Part shown: positions 35,176 through 47,989 of the stretch, piece by piece
Numbering within the stretch: position 1 is the first letter of the stretch
Layout: each line of letters begins with the position of its first letter
NCBI RefSeq assembly: GCF_022682495.2
Contig: NC_071391.1
Coordinates: 114,063,195-114,127,194, forward strand
Source: Desmodus rotundus
Lineage: Eukaryota > Chordata > Mammalia > Chiroptera > Phyllostomidae
Direction: 5' to 3'
Length of the DNA: 64,000 nt
Translations under genes and position numbers: made by a program
The notes under the pieces: model-generated
Told to the model about the DNA's origin: nothing
What the model saw: only the letters and a program-made list of their open reading frames with translations
Database searches by the model: none

Positions 35176-36379
35176 ACCACTCTAAATGCGTAATTGTATT
35201 TTAGTTTTCAATATGTGAAACAATTTAAATATATTATAGATGCTACAGATGCCTGTAAAATTATTGAGTTTGATCTAGGCATAGGAAAATAATTTGTTAA
35301 GTTTCAACACTCTCAAAGAATGGTACAGAGTGATCAGAGGAAAATTTCACTCGCACTGACTTCTGATATTATGGGGATACTCTGTGTGGAGGACCTGGAA
35401 TGTATCCCTAAATTATTTCCTCCCAGTCCCTCATATTACAGTCAGGAAAACAGATACCAGAGAGCAGCTAACAAGTCCTAAGCATCTAACTGGTTGGATT
35501 GTTTATTGCTTCAAAATTTACTCTTCCCCTTTACTCCAAATCAAGTGAATTGCTCTTCTTGTCGCAGCTGCGGGCATTCATGTTGTTTGGCTTACACAGG
35601 TTCCTTTTTAATTCCATATCAACTCTTACTACTTCTATAAACCTTTACTGATACCCATTGACTAAATTTATTTCTTTTATCCCAAATGCTATAGCATTTA
35701 TATTTGTAATATACTTTTTGTTGTATTATAAAAGATTATTTTAACAAAAAATTGTAACAAAATGTATTCATTGTTGAAGTATTAGAAAATTTATAGTTTA
35801 ATATATGTTTGCAAAAATTTTAAATATTAAATATAGCAATGAAAAATTTTAAACAATGTCATTTTGGTAACATGCTTTGGGTGAAAGTGCTTCATTAAAT
35901 GTTCACTTTCATTAAGCTTTGTTACAGACCTCTGGCACTTGTTGAGTATTTACATTGTTCACATTTATCACTGTTATAAACAACATGGCATTGGACTTGA
36001 CCGCCATTCGTGACTATTTTTTATATGTCTCAAATGTAGAAAAGCTGTATCAATCCATATGCAAAATCCTAAGGCTTTAGAAACATGAAGCTGAATTTCC
36101 TCAACCTTCTCATGCAAAATAAATAATATGGCACTGGTACTAGAAGCATGAAGCATAAGCACTAGAAGCATAGCTTATTCAGTACTTTAAACATACTTTC
36201 TAATTTGATAGGAAAACATGAATTTCATTATTAATTTTAATATCTTAAAATTGAAACATGTTTTCAATGTTTTCTTGGCTGTTTTTGTTTATATATTGCC
36301 TAATCATGTTATTTTCCCATATTTATGAGAAATGATTTTTGATCAATCACTTTACATATAACTTTTTCACATTTTCTTT
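35176..36379. other. Unassigned stretch
   Basis: Mostly AT-rich. Positions 35590-35710 might be a very old L2 piece. A duplicated 'actagaagcat' motif lies at 36138-36170. No gene. Confidence 0.45.
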
Positions 36380-36547
36380 ACCATGTTTGTGCTGGTTACA
36401 GATACAGGGGTGCATGTGTTGGTGTATATATGTATTGTTTCTTCTTCTCCAGACATATACCTTTGTCAGGGTGTTGTGCATCGGCCATGACAGTCAGAGC
36501 AGCGACCACCAGTAATAAACTTCACTGTGCCCTTGACTTAAAAAAAA
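36380..36547 (+). pseudogene. Possible 3' end of a processed retrocopy
   Basis: AATAAA at 36514-36519 is followed 20 bases later by eight A (36540-36547), the spacing of a polyadenylated mRNA. The upstream bases ('gcatcggccatgacagtcag') are GC-richer than their surroundings. The parent gene is not recognised and no target duplication could be set. Confidence 0.25.
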
Positions 36548-36844
36548 GCATCTTGGGTTTTACCTCTTAATTTAATGTTGACTACTGGTTTGCAATACAC
36601 ATAACTGCTGCATTCATCATGTTTTAAAAATCCAGTTCAAGTAATACTTGTTTATTCAAGAATTATGATTGCATTTTAAGTACATTTTTTACATCAAATA
36701 AGGTAATATATTGAAATTTTTCATTCTTTTATCTATTGAACAATATGTATACTGAAATGTTTTTGTATTCTTAGAAGATAAATTGATTAGGTGTGTATTA
36801 TATTTTATTATACTACTGGAATTTTGTTAGAATTTTAAATTATT

Positions 36845-36970
36845 TATTTTTACTCATATCTGTGGTTGGATTGATCTGAGAGGATGTGTGTGTGAGTGTG
36901 GGAGAGAGAGAGAGAGAGAGGGAGGGAGGGAGAAAGAGAGACAGAGAATGCATTTGTTTATTTGATTTCA
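36845..36970 (-). repeat. GA-rich tract, probably a SINE tail
   Basis: (GT)n then (GA)n and GGGA units (36875-36948), flanked by 'attgatctgagagg' at the left and 'aatgcatttgttta' at the right. The order resembles the tail of the older bat SINE at 24831-24930, so this is likely a truncated copy. Confidence 0.45.
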
Positions 36971-38700
36971 GAGTCATTATGGAACTTAAACCTGGATTGG
37001 AAATTTTGACATCTTTATAAATGCTCTAAAAATATTCAAATAACAGAATTATCTGTGTCTTGGTGAAATGAATGAGCTAACCTATAATAACTTCTGGGAT
37101 TTCTTCCATTATAATTGTCTTTTCTTAGATTTTCTGGCTATCTTGGTAATAAGACTTATTTCATACTGTATTGTAAAACCATTCATTTTGCCAAAAATTT
37201 TAATTATATTACTATGCAAGTGTTCATATATTTATTTCACTTATTATGATTTTAAAAGTTAGTACAAGCAATTATTTTCCTTACAAGGGAAATATTCTTG
37301 TTGGTTATTAGCGTTAAACTAAACCATTTAATTATACATCTCTCCCTCTCAAACTGATTTATTAATCTAAACAGTATATTGTTATTAACAAAAAATTGAG
37401 CAATGGGGAGGGGGGGTTAAAGGTAATATAATTACACAAGGTTATGGATAAAACATTTATAATCACCATCACCCATTTGTCCCCAATATACAATACTTCA
37501 TATTATAATCCTAGTATATATCTTGTACAAACTGTCTTTTCAAAACTGGGCCCTCAGATATTTTAATTCAAATATAATGTCAAAATCACATTCAACCCCT
37601 TTGTTTTAAAGTGTGCCCTTCCTTACACAAAGTGTTCACTGCTCCAAGCCTCAGTTGAACCATATGTAAAAGGAAGTTATAGAGTAGAGGGTGGATAAGG
37701 CTATTATAGGATTTAGGGTCAACTTATACAAATGCATTCAGCATAATATAGTTATTTCCAATGTATAAGTGCTACATCCAGGATAAAAAATCTCAGAAAA
37801 CTATGGGTTAAAAATACCTATAGATTAGAAGGACATCCTTGAGAAGGTAGGTAAACTGCAAAGATGAACCAAGTTCAAATAAAAGCTGTGATTCTTTTAT
37901 TTCCATACCTTAAGATTTAACAAAAGCTTTGAGGATTAAGGAAGCAAAGGCAAAGACTGCAAGAAGGAATTTGGAGGTAAACGAAGCTAAATAAGACACG
38001 GGGTGAAAGAATCTGCCATACAGATATTCGATCTATAGAATTTACCAGAGCTAATGTGCTGTGGAAAATAAATCCAGGATATCGATGGGTATGACATATA
38101 CTTGGCCTACTTCCCACAATGTCTATACTCACAGTTCTGTTACAAAAATTAATAAATAAAAGTAACTTCATACTTATGATACTAAAATTGTGTGACATTC
38201 TAACTTATCTGTTAATTTGTCAGACTAAACTGCCTCAAGCAAAATTAAAAGCATACTATTGAAGTAAAATTTGTTGAGTATGCTATACACATATACAAAG
38301 TTATCACAGAGAGCCAACATAAACATTCGTCCTAATTTCATTACAAACGCTGTTTTTTGAAATGAAGAAACTACCATTCAGGAATCTGAAGTGACTGCAT
38401 TAATATGAAATTGTGTGTCAGAGTGTGGGCCAGTATATATTCCGTTTAATTCAGGTCTCTTTGTTCCAATGCTTAGTTTATCCAGGATGCTTCTTTCCCC
38501 GACTGCTTTGGTTAAAGGTAGAGTGAATGAAATCTATTACATTGATGTTCTTTTGTGACGACAGCCAATCCTGGCCACGGGTGATGGAGTAATATTCTCT
38601 CGTATATGGTATGTGTTCAAAGTAGTGTAGGAAATTGATAAGAACTTGTAGAAAATAAGTAGGGAAATGTTTCACATTTTAAAAGGTAAATGTCATTGGA
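36971..38700. other. Unassigned AT-rich stretch
   Basis: No gene or repeat was recognised. Frames are at most about 93 codons, without domains. Confidence 0.5.
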
Positions 38701-39310
38701 AAAGAAAATACTACAGCTCTATCACTAAGCATCCCTTATTTTTCGAACACAACCCTCTTTATTGACAACATATATAGGTCTTACCGTTTCTTAACATGAT
38801 AGCAGTCTAGGGGGTTAAGCGTTAAACTGATGTTCAAGGAAGGCAGGCGCTACCCTCACCATTCCAGGCACACATACACTGGAAGATGTATTAATAGGAT
38901 GGGCTTAAAAATGTTTTGTTGGGAAAAACTCACAGACAGACAGAAGATCAGCAGGCTGCAAGGGCCCCTGTCCTCCTATTACCTGTGCAAAGGTGTGTCA
39001 GGCCTGGAACATAACAAACTTCAGATAGACATTGCTCCTCCCTGCTCCAACCCCCCCAACTCCTCACTCCCTGAGGTGCTGTTTATACTGTTCATAGAGG
39101 TTTTAGGAGGACTGGAAACATTTAGGTCACTAAGTAACAAGGAGATATTTCTCTGGCACAAGGCATTGCCTGTGGGGAGTTCTTAGGGAGCAGTGACAAG
39201 CCAGACTAGGGTTGCCTGCACAGAAATGTCACTAGTATCAACTAGAATTTTGGTGGTTTTCCATTCGGGCAACTCACTCTTGTTGAGCTAGTGCACCACA
39301 AATGTACCAA
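38701..39310. other. Unique-looking stretch with a 118-codon plus frame
   Basis: This stretch is of medium GC, with a plus frame at 38830-39186. No domain was recognised and no repeat family was recalled. An unfamiliar LTR is possible. Confidence 0.3.
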
Positions 39311-41427
39311 AATGTGGAACAAGGATCTAGGCAAAAGTTTTCTCTTTCTTCACATACAGAATCCATTTCTGTTAATTACAAAAGGCATGGTTTTGTTATT
39401 TTGTTTCATTTCTGAGAAACTGACCTTCGTTTTTCCACGCACCAGAAGGGCCTCACGTTGTTGTAGATCTGATGTTGCATTTTCCTCTTTAAGCAAGTGT
39501 TTTCTAGATTCTGGCTTCTTCCATTCCTCACATTTAATCAAAGATTTCTAACTTGGAGGTAAATATCTTCAAATGTTCAATGTTTATTTCTTCATTGGCA
39601 GCAAATTTATAATGTAAGCTTGCTTATTTTTCAATAAATATAAGGTCAATTTAGTAAGAACAATTTCACACATAAAAAAATACTTTTAGTATCCAAACTT
39701 ACAAATGTCAAGATTTTATAGTAGTAATTCCAATTTGGATTTGAAAGCTGAGAACACTTTTCCTCCAGTACCAAACTACTTAAAAATCTGTATTTCTCAA
39801 CATGTCTTAGAGAATAAATGTAACGGTAAAATTATAATTAGTGGGAATTATTTCTATAAATATGTAGAATGTGCTGCACTGTGCTTATCAGAACATCTAT
39901 ACTTCCCTTTCAATAGAATGTATGAAGTTGCATAATTCACCAACCAAATAACTTAGGTAAACCAAAAAAAATTGTTGACATTGTCCCAGGAGGACACAAT
40001 GTCAATGTCATATCACTCAACGTTTGCTAATATGGCTAATTATTTCAAGCTATTATCGAGTGAAGAGCACCCATATTGCTAGTTAATAGTCTCTACTGTA
40101 AAATATTAGGAAGCATTTTGATTTGCACCCCTGTATTTAGTTCTGGTTTACACATGTTTTGGCATAGTTTCTTTTTGTTTTTTACTTTTTTATAATTCAA
40201 AGCTATACATTCACATAAGGATTTCCAAACAAAAATAATTACCTTATCAGGAGGTGATGAATAATTGGAGTCTTAAGGATGATTACTTTTTCAAGGTTAA
40301 AAACATAATAATTTCAGTTGACCAGTCTGGTCTCTGAAACTCTGGTATTTGTGTAGATTTCAAGATAATGAAAGCTGTTCAAAATACTTCCTGTAGCAGG
40401 AAACTGAAATGTTATGTAAAAAAGAAGAGATCAAGAAAATTTATAAGATCTTATAAACTCTAACTGGCAGAAGCAAAAGCAAAAGTTTGTTTATGTAATA
40501 GTAATCTTTCAAATCGGATGACAAAATTTCACTGAACATTCGTATATATATAATCAACCCATTCTTTAATTGTCAGGTTTGTCCTGAAAGTCTTATAAAA
40601 ACATACATTATTTATAAATTGTTGATAATATTTTGTGACTGTGATCAAGATACGGGACAGATGCATCAACAAAGAGCAAAATTACCTAGGAATGCATCAT
40701 TTCATTACTTCAGCCATTTCTCTCCCCACCTGCACCCCTTTCCCACACTCTGGAAAAGAAGAAGGACAGTGGTCACCGCCCAGTTCCTGGCGATTGCTCC
40801 AATGCACACCTCTCTCAAAAGGCAGCATACACATAATTAGATTCTGAAAGGTCACGTAAGGTAGCCATTCCCTGATAAAGATTTTCTCATTGGCAGAGAC
40901 AGAAGTATAAAATTTCAATGATAGATCTTTCTTGATGTGTAAAAATGTTGGCAAGCTAACATATTTTTAAATTTCAGCTCTAGTAAGCTTTATGTTGGCA
41001 TTTGGGAATTTGAAGACACAGAAAGTGATGATGTGGACAAATATTTTATGTTTGGGCAGCATCTGCTCTCACTGCCCAAAGATTTCCAATTATATTAAAT
41101 AAATATTCACAATGCCATCTGAAAATTAGCACCACTGTCTATAATTTTATTTGATCAGAAAAGTTAGTATATTATATCATTCAGTTATGGAAGTGTTTTT
41201 ACCCTGTTATTGTAATAAGTAAAAATGAAAATATGTAATAAGTTCATAGATTTGAACCTTGGATGTTGGTAGGCAAAGTGAAAATAGGATTATTACTTTC
41301 TCTCTAATCTTTCATAAGTATTGATTCCAAAATTACACCAGAACAATAAATCATTGTGTAGTATTACTCTTATTTCCCCCACAGTCCCAGCATAGTATGT
41401 TATGCATTACTCAGTAAAAATGTTCAG
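39311..41427. other. Unassigned stretch, 2.1 kb
   Basis: AT-rich with no recognised repeat. The 40690-40850 segment is richer in GC, with overlapping frames on both strands and no domain. Confidence 0.5.
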
Positions 41428-41640
41428 CATTTATTGAGTGTTTACAACATGACACTCTGCTAAGTACTTAAAATGTATTTCTCAGTTTAAACCTCATAAG
41501 AGCTGTGTAAGTTCAAGTATTTAAGAGACTATATTATAAATTTACAGGAATTTTATTTTATTAAAAAAATATGTGCAGAGGGTCACACCAACAGAAAACA
41601 GAGTCAGGTTTAAAACTTATATTACGTGATTCTAGCATCT
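41428..41640 (-). repeat. MIR SINE, antisense
   Basis: 'agcatttattgagtgtttac' and 'gacactctgctaagtactta' with 'ttaaacctcataagagctgt' follow the MIR reverse complement. 'gtgcagagggtcacacca' carries the later block. Confidence 0.75.
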
Positions 41641-41740
41641 TCTTATCTTTTATACTATCTTGACCCTCAAGAAATTATCCTTAAATGAGTCTCGCTGAAG
41701 AGGGTATCTGGTATCCCTTTGAGTGTGTGTGTGCATGCTG

Positions 41741-42960
41741 GGTGATTTATTGATGATGGCCATTCTGACAGATGTCGGGTGCTATCTCATTATGGTTTTA
41801 ATTTGCATTTCCCTGATGATTAGTGATGTTGAGCATCTTTTCATATGTCTATTGGCCAGCCATCTGTATGTCCTCTTTGGAGAAGTGTGCATTTAAGACC
41901 TTTGCTCATTTTTAATTGGTTTTATTTCTGTGTGTTTAGTTTTATAAGTTTTTTTTATAAATTTTGGATATTACCCCTTATCAGATGTATTGGAGAATAC
42001 AGTCTCCCATTCAGTGGGCTGTTCTTTCATTTTATTGATGGTTTCCTTTGCTGTACAAAAACTTTTTTGGTTTTATGTAACCCCATTTGTTTATGTCTTT
42101 CTTTCTTTTCCCTTGCCTGAGCTAATATACCAGAAAAAACTATTGCTAAGTGCAATGTTCTAGATTGTACTGCCTATGTTTTCTTCTAGAATTTTTGTTT
42201 TTGAGTCTAACATTTGTCTTTAATCTATTTTGAGTTTATTTTTATGTATGGTGTAAGAAGGTGGCGTAGTTTAATTTTATGAATGTATTTGTCCAATTTT
42301 CCCAACATCATTTATTGAATAGACTGTCTTTACCCCATTGCATGCTCCTTTGTAAAATACTAATTGACCATAAAGACATGGGTTTATTTCTGGGCTCTCT
42401 GTTCTGTTCCACTGATGTCTATGGCTGTTTTATGCCAGTACTATGCTGTTTTGATTATCATGGCCTTGTAGTTTAGTTTGATATCAGGTAGTTTAATTCC
42501 AACTTTGTTCTTCAATTGATGTGGCTATTCAGGGTTTTTTGTGACTTCATATAAATTTTTGGAATATTTGTTCTAGTTCTGTGAAATATGCCATTGATAT
42601 CTTGATAGGACTTGTGTTGACTCTATAGATTCTTTGAGTGGTATGGACATTTTAATCAAGTTCATTCTTTCAATCCATGGACATGGCATATGCTTCCATG
42701 TACCTGTATCTTCCTCAGTTATATTCTTTAGTGTCCTATAATTTTCCAAGTACAGGTCTTTTACCTTCTTGGTTAAATTTACTCCTAGGTACCTTATTTT
42801 TTTTTATCGTTGTTGCAGTAATAAATGGAATTGTTTTCTTAGTTTCTCTTTCTGAACATTCATTATTGGTGTATAGAAATGCAATTTATTTCTGGATATT
42901 GATTTTGTATCCAGCTACTTTACTGAATTCATTTATAAGTTCTAGATTTTTTTTCTGGTG
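41741..42960 (-). mobile_element. L1 ORF2 3' half, antisense arm of an inverted L1
   Basis: In reverse complement this is continuous ORF2 from just after the reverse transcriptase YADD-like motif ('[12 protein letters not shown]') to 'RMAIINKS' near the C-terminal part, with many stops. The final ~130 codons of ORF2 and the whole 3' UTR are missing, and the left edge abuts a (GT)n run (41722-41733). It pairs with the sense arm on its right. Confidence 0.85.
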
Positions 42961-43641
42961 AAATCTTTTGTGTTCTCGCTAACACATATCCTTCTCAAAC
43001 TATTCCAAAAAATGTAAGAGGAGGGAAGACTCCCAATTCATTTCATGAGACCAGTATTATCCTAATTCCAAAACAAGATAAAGACACTACAAAGAAAGAA
43101 ATTTATGGTATAGGCCAATATCCCTGATGAACATAGATGCTAAAATCCTCAACAAACGAAACCCAGCAATACATTAAAAAGATCATACACCATGATCAAG
43201 TAGATTTTATCCCAGAGATGCAAGGTTGATACAACATTCACAAATAAATAAACGTGATATATCACATAAACAAAATTAAAGACAAAAATCACATGATTAT
43301 ATCAATTGATACAGAAAAACATTTGATAAAATCCAGCACCCATTTACAATAAAAACTCTCGTCAAAGTAGGAACAGAGGAAATGTACTTTAACACAATAA
43401 AGGCCATAGATGGCATACCCACAGCCAACATTATACTCAAAGGGCAAAAACTAAAAGCATTTCACTTAAGGTCAGGAACAAGACAGGGATGTCCACTTTC
43501 ACCACTCTTAGTTGACATTGTACTGGAAGTCTTAGCCACAGCAATCAGGCAAGAAGGAAAAATAAAAGGCATTCAATTTGGGAAAAGAAGAAATAAATCT
43601 GTTGTTACTTGCAGATGACATGACACTCTATATGGAGCATT
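42961..43641 (+). mobile_element. L1 ORF2 reverse transcriptase, sense arm of an inverted L1
   Basis: Here ORF2 runs in the plus direction, from 'LLKLFQKM'-like codons near 42990, through 'NIDAKILN' and 'HDQVDFIP', to the reverse transcriptase palm ('[12 protein letters not shown]', 43463-43510). It ends at 'ADDMTLYME' near 43640. This arm stops only a few codons before the antisense arm begins in L1 coordinates, the pattern left by twin priming. Frameshifts are present. Confidence 0.88.
43382..43618 (+). pseudogene. L1 reverse transcriptase fragment (ORF2p)
   Basis: This is a 78-codon open piece of the L1 ORF2 protein, which normally is a ~1,275-residue endonuclease and reverse transcriptase that copies L1 RNA at a nicked target. 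Visible are '[12 protein letters not shown]' (conserved block in the palm) at residues 33-44 and '[11 protein letters not shown]' just after. The catalytic ADD motif lies at about 43611-43619 but in another frame, so a frameshift separates it. There is no start codon of its own, no endonuclease domain and no C-terminus. It is a dead remnant. Confidence 0.85.
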
Positions 43642-43642
43642 A

Positions 43643-43820
43643 CAGTCTTTTTTGTAAATAACTTTTTTTTAAACATAGCCATGCACTTTCATTTGCTCCT
43701 TGTGTATGGCTCCTTGCAGGCTACACCAGCAGGGTGAAGTGCTTTCAACAGGGACTGCCTGGTCAGCAAAGCCTGAAGCATTTACCACCTGGCTCATCAC
43801 TGAAAATCTTACAAGTTCCT
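43643..43820. mobile_element. hAT-type MITE relic
   Basis: 'aaacatagccatgcactttc' followed by 'gtgtatggctccttgcaggc', 'tacaccagcagggtgaagtg' and 'aagcatttaccacctggct' matches a common mammalian hAT (Charlie-group) nonautonomous repeat known to me by sequence but not by sure name. It directly abuts the L1 sense arm. Confidence 0.6.
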
Positions 43821-44716
43821 TCTGACTGTAGTGTCAGTTTAGAGGAATAGTTTATATTCAATGAATCATGAAAGCTATTCAAGAATTATTTGTTTGTTAA
43901 GTGAGATTCTAGGCTTCTGGAGGCTGGGCATGGGACGTGGGGTATCACTGTAAACCAAAAGGATCTTGCATGAAAATAGACGCTAAGTTTACTTTCTCAT
44001 AACATTTAATATTTAAACAATAATGAAACCAGCTGAAGTAGAACTGTAAATGAGCTCTAATTGGAACATTTGATACTTCTCACTCCTTGAGTTAGAAAAT
44101 CTATTAGCACACACACCAGAGAGCCACTGAGTCACCCTCACAACTTTCACCAATAAGAGATTAAGTAAAATTTTTCCTAATTTTCATTCTGTATTCCTCG
44201 GAAGAGATTGTCACAAGAAATTTGGCATAAGTTTTATACTGTGTACTCTCGACCGATCCATCAGGTGCAAGTGGTTAGTTTCTCTATAAACATTTGATGT
44301 CATATGAAAGGACAGGGTGGAGAAATGTTTCATTCCATGGAATTTTGTAGCTAGTAAGACATCTGTGCCACCTCGTGAGTCATATCAAGTGTTCAAGCTG
44401 ATCTTAAATCTCAAAGATGCCCAAAGCTTACAGCTGAGAATAACTGAAGTTGGAACCAATGACACAGAAGACAAGCCTGAACAGAACACAAGTGTTTATC
44501 TCTTAAGGGAAAGCTGGCCTGTATGGCAGAAATTCGAAATTTATATTACAAGCATTTCTAAAATCATATGACTGTGTCATTGTAAAAAAAACTTGAATTG
44601 TTACTTCTCATATTCAGCCTTTTGCATTCTATGAATAGAAAGTAGGTTAAATTTAAGTCATTTCTCAATGAGTCCACTTTCCAATAACAGATCCTAAAAT
44701 ACTATTAAATCAGTTT
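43821..44716. other. Unassigned stretch
   Basis: No recognised repeat. The plus frame 44317-44571 (84 codons) has no known domain. Confidence 0.5.
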
Positions 44717-44910
44717 AAAACTATCAGGAAAGATCCGGCTAGTGTGGCTCAGTGGGCTGACTGCCGGCCTGAGAACCAAAGGGTCGCTGATTCAATTCCC
44801 AGTCAGGGCACATGCCTGGGTTGTGGGCCAGGTCCCCAGTAGGGGGCACTCTAGAGGCAACCACAGATTGATGTTTCTCTCTCTCCTTTCTCCCTCCCTT
44901 CCCCTCCCTA

Positions 44911-44941
<31 letters not shown>

Positions 44942-44978
44942 AATCTTTAAAAATAAATAAATAAAACTATCAGGAAAG
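44717..44978 (+). mobile_element. VES SINE with perfect 16-bp target duplication
   Basis: The body is 44733-44962. 'aaaactatcaggaaag' occurs at 44717-44732 and again, unchanged, at 44963-44978. The A-box is near 44745 ('tggctcagtgggctg') and the B-box near 44787 ('ctgattcaattccc'). The body blocks 'gggcacatgcctgggttgtg' and 'ccagtagggggcactctaga' follow, then a CT-rich part and (AAAT)n. The tail is long and repeats AATA many times. The intact duplication means insertion by L1 machinery and relative youth. Confidence 0.96.
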
Positions 44979-47900
44979 GGCACTCAAATATAATAATGTC
45001 CTCTACATTCTAAATGGTTTATTGACTAGGAATTAATGACATGCTACCTGGAAGTACATTTGTTAAATATAATAATCCAAGTTTGCCCAGGATTAAAGCA
45101 TAAATTATAAATTAAAAATAAACAGTCCTCTTAAAATTGGTAGATTTAAAATTAGAATAAAATCTCTACTAAATTTAATGTGTCTTTTGTTATGTTAGAA
45201 TGTAAAACACCATTTCTTACCTTGAAATTCTTAAATTATGTCTCTCCTACTTGGAGAACAAATGCTCAGAAAATATTATTTGGACTAGAAAGAAGATGTG
45301 GTCCAGGTACCTGTTTTTCTGTAATTAACTAAGAAAATATTTCTCATTATGCAGAGTAGAGTTTAAAAAAATTGTGCTCATAGATAAAGTTGAAAGCCTT
45401 TCAAAGTAAGTGAAAAGTAAGTCACTCTTGTGAGTGGCAGAAAACAGGACTCAAATCAACTTTTCTAAAGGTTATACTTACCCAGGTATCATGGTTCAAA
45501 TGTTTCCAAAATGATCACCACAGTACGTCTACCTAACATTTATCATTTCATTTCAATTTATTAATACTTGATGCTTGTAAGTTTACTTTTAAAATTTGGA
45601 AGAAGTAAAAAATCTATTTACATACATTTTCACTTAACAATTTTTCCAGGTATTATTCAAAGAACAGCTTATCTATCAGTTTTTACAAACCCTTTAGAGC
45701 TAAAATCATCATTAAATTATATGTGGCATGCTTATTATCTTTTCTTTCTTTCTCAATGCAGAAAATGCTAATACGCAGATCTATTCTTAAATCACATTGA
45801 TGTATTCCTCCTCCAAAGTGTTGAAACGAGGTAGAACAGGCTGCACGTGGATGCATCTGTCTGGTCTATTTGGAGACACATTGTCAGGAAACAATGAGGT
45901 TTTTTTGACATCTGGGAAACTCAAGTTCATTTAAACTTCATTAATGATGCACTTTTAGATATTGAGCAAAACAGCCCTTGAATAACTCAATTACTCTATG
46001 TATTAATGGTGATAACAAAGCTCTTTCCAGGAAGGGAATCGAATGTACTGCTAAGCATGCAAGCCCTAGTAATTGCTTCAGTCTGAATTGCTTCCATTCA
46101 AATAGACAAATGTACTTCCGAGATAGCATTTCATTAATTCCCAATCAGTAAACCATTAAGAATGTAGAGGACATTATTATTAAATAATACAAATCTTATA
46201 TTTTCGAGAGACATTTATTGCTTGTCCTTGTGATAAGCTTTATAATTATCTAGAAATAGAAGAGCTGATCTATATTCTGACTATATTAGTAAAGATAGAA
46301 ACACATGACTCAGCCAGTTAGGGAATTGTTTGTCGCTTTTCATTCAAACATAAACATAAACTCTGGGAGCAATAAATTAATGTTCTATAGCTTTCCGTGG
46401 TGTGCAAAAATAATATATACATATATATAATCACTGAAGTTTTATTTTCTGAGGGACTGCGGTATTGGCACACTTAATCTCATCAGTTTATTTTACATTT
46501 GCTTCAATACCAGTTCAACTGAATTACGGTCAAATTTAGGAATACTGGAATAGAAAGAGTATTTCATTGAATTAGTTGCACACTTATCCCAAAGGTTACA
46601 TTTACATAAATAATTATTTTCATAATGCTTTATCTACACTCTCATTTCTTCAACAAACAGATTTATTGTCAATGAACCAAAAAATACCAAAACAATGTTT
46701 CTGACGTCATGCAGTTTAAAATCCAACTGTGGCAGAACCCCTTTTTAAAAACACATTGAACTACAGTTGCTCTTAAAAACTTAATTTTTTATTATAAGAA
46801 TTGGTTCAGACCTTAATATTTCCTATTAAAAGTATTCTTACAGGGAAACAAACTTAACTCTACACAGGAAGCAATATATTTTTTAATCATTTGTAAAAGC
46901 TATTATTAGAAGTTTTGGACAGCTGTCTGCTCTGCCTGAAAAAATGTATCAAGCAAATGAATCAGTATTGCCTCAATTCACCAGAGAATTCAGTTTTCTT
47001 TCCTAAACTTTTAATTCAGGTATGGTATTTATGGTTTTGGTTTTGAAGGTATGTATAATTTTCTTAAAGAACAGCTCTTAGTTTCAGTTAGATGGAGTTT
47101 GGAAGCTATAAGCAGGGACGATCTTCTGCCATATGCTGGGTTCACCCGAGCTGCGCTGAGTGAGGTTACGTTTTATTTGTGACTGACCCCTTTCTCATCT
47201 CTGACGTGCCTTGGTGGATTGATAAGCCTTCAGGTATCCTTGAGCTGAGACGCTGTGGTACCACAGAGGCCTTCAAGTGAACTTCTATGACATGTTTCCA
47301 GACTATTCATCAGATCTATCAGTTGTTCTTTCTTTTTTCTTGGTAAAACGGTATAAAGATCATTGAGCTGTTATGGATATTCTCCAAAATCTGGGAGGGC
47401 TTGCTTAAACCTTTCCCATGGATTCCCATTATTCCTATTCTTCTTATCATGAGAATCTACTTCTCTGCTTGCACTATGGCCTCTAATTTCACTCATTCTA
47501 CTTAAGCTTATGTTTCTTACTAATGACTTCTTACTGTCTACTAATTTTATGTTTTTTCTATCTTTCATTTTTACTACATACTTCTTTTCCCACAGCTCAG
47601 AATTTTGGGTACAATGTAACTTAGTCTGTGAACTTGACCAGTCAATGATAATGCTACTTACCTCTTTTCTGTTGAAACAGTTATTGCATTTTCCTTATTT
47701 TTCTAATATTACCATCATAAATATTTTATATCAAAATAAGGAATGTGTTTATAATATCACAAGGTCATTTCACCTATACCATCATATTCAATGATGATAG
47801 TTCTGTTAGATAGGAACAAATTATTATATAACAGGGAAATAACACATTTTACAGATAAGCCAACTGACTTACAAAGAGACTGTATACAAGGGAAGAAGCT

Positions 47901-47985
47901 GATTTTTCCACATGTTGTGGTCACCAAGCATCATCATTCCTCTACTAAAAATTCCTGGCACATTTTCCATGCCACCACCAACACT
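44979..47985. other. Unassigned stretch, 3.0 kb
   Basis: No gene or sure repeat was seen. A pyrimidine tract ending in 'caatgcag' near 45763 and one ending in 'cccacag' near 47597 resemble splice acceptors but have no exon-like partner. A short (TA)n run lies at about 46412-46430. Confidence 0.5.
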
Positions 47986-47989
47986 TTAA

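Noticed and set aside
36138..36171. Duplicated 'actagaagcat' as a possible target duplication or array
   Set aside because: The copies are adjacent, with no element between them and only two units, so it is a small local duplication.
42677..42961. Hydrophobic 94-codon plus frame resembling a membrane protein
   Set aside because: It is the reverse strand of L1 ORF2, whose A-rich codons read backwards as Phe- and Leu-rich protein.
44792..44983. Minus frame of 63 codons inside a VES SINE
   Set aside because: SINE-derived. The repeated 'LFIYLFIYLF' comes from the AAAT tail.
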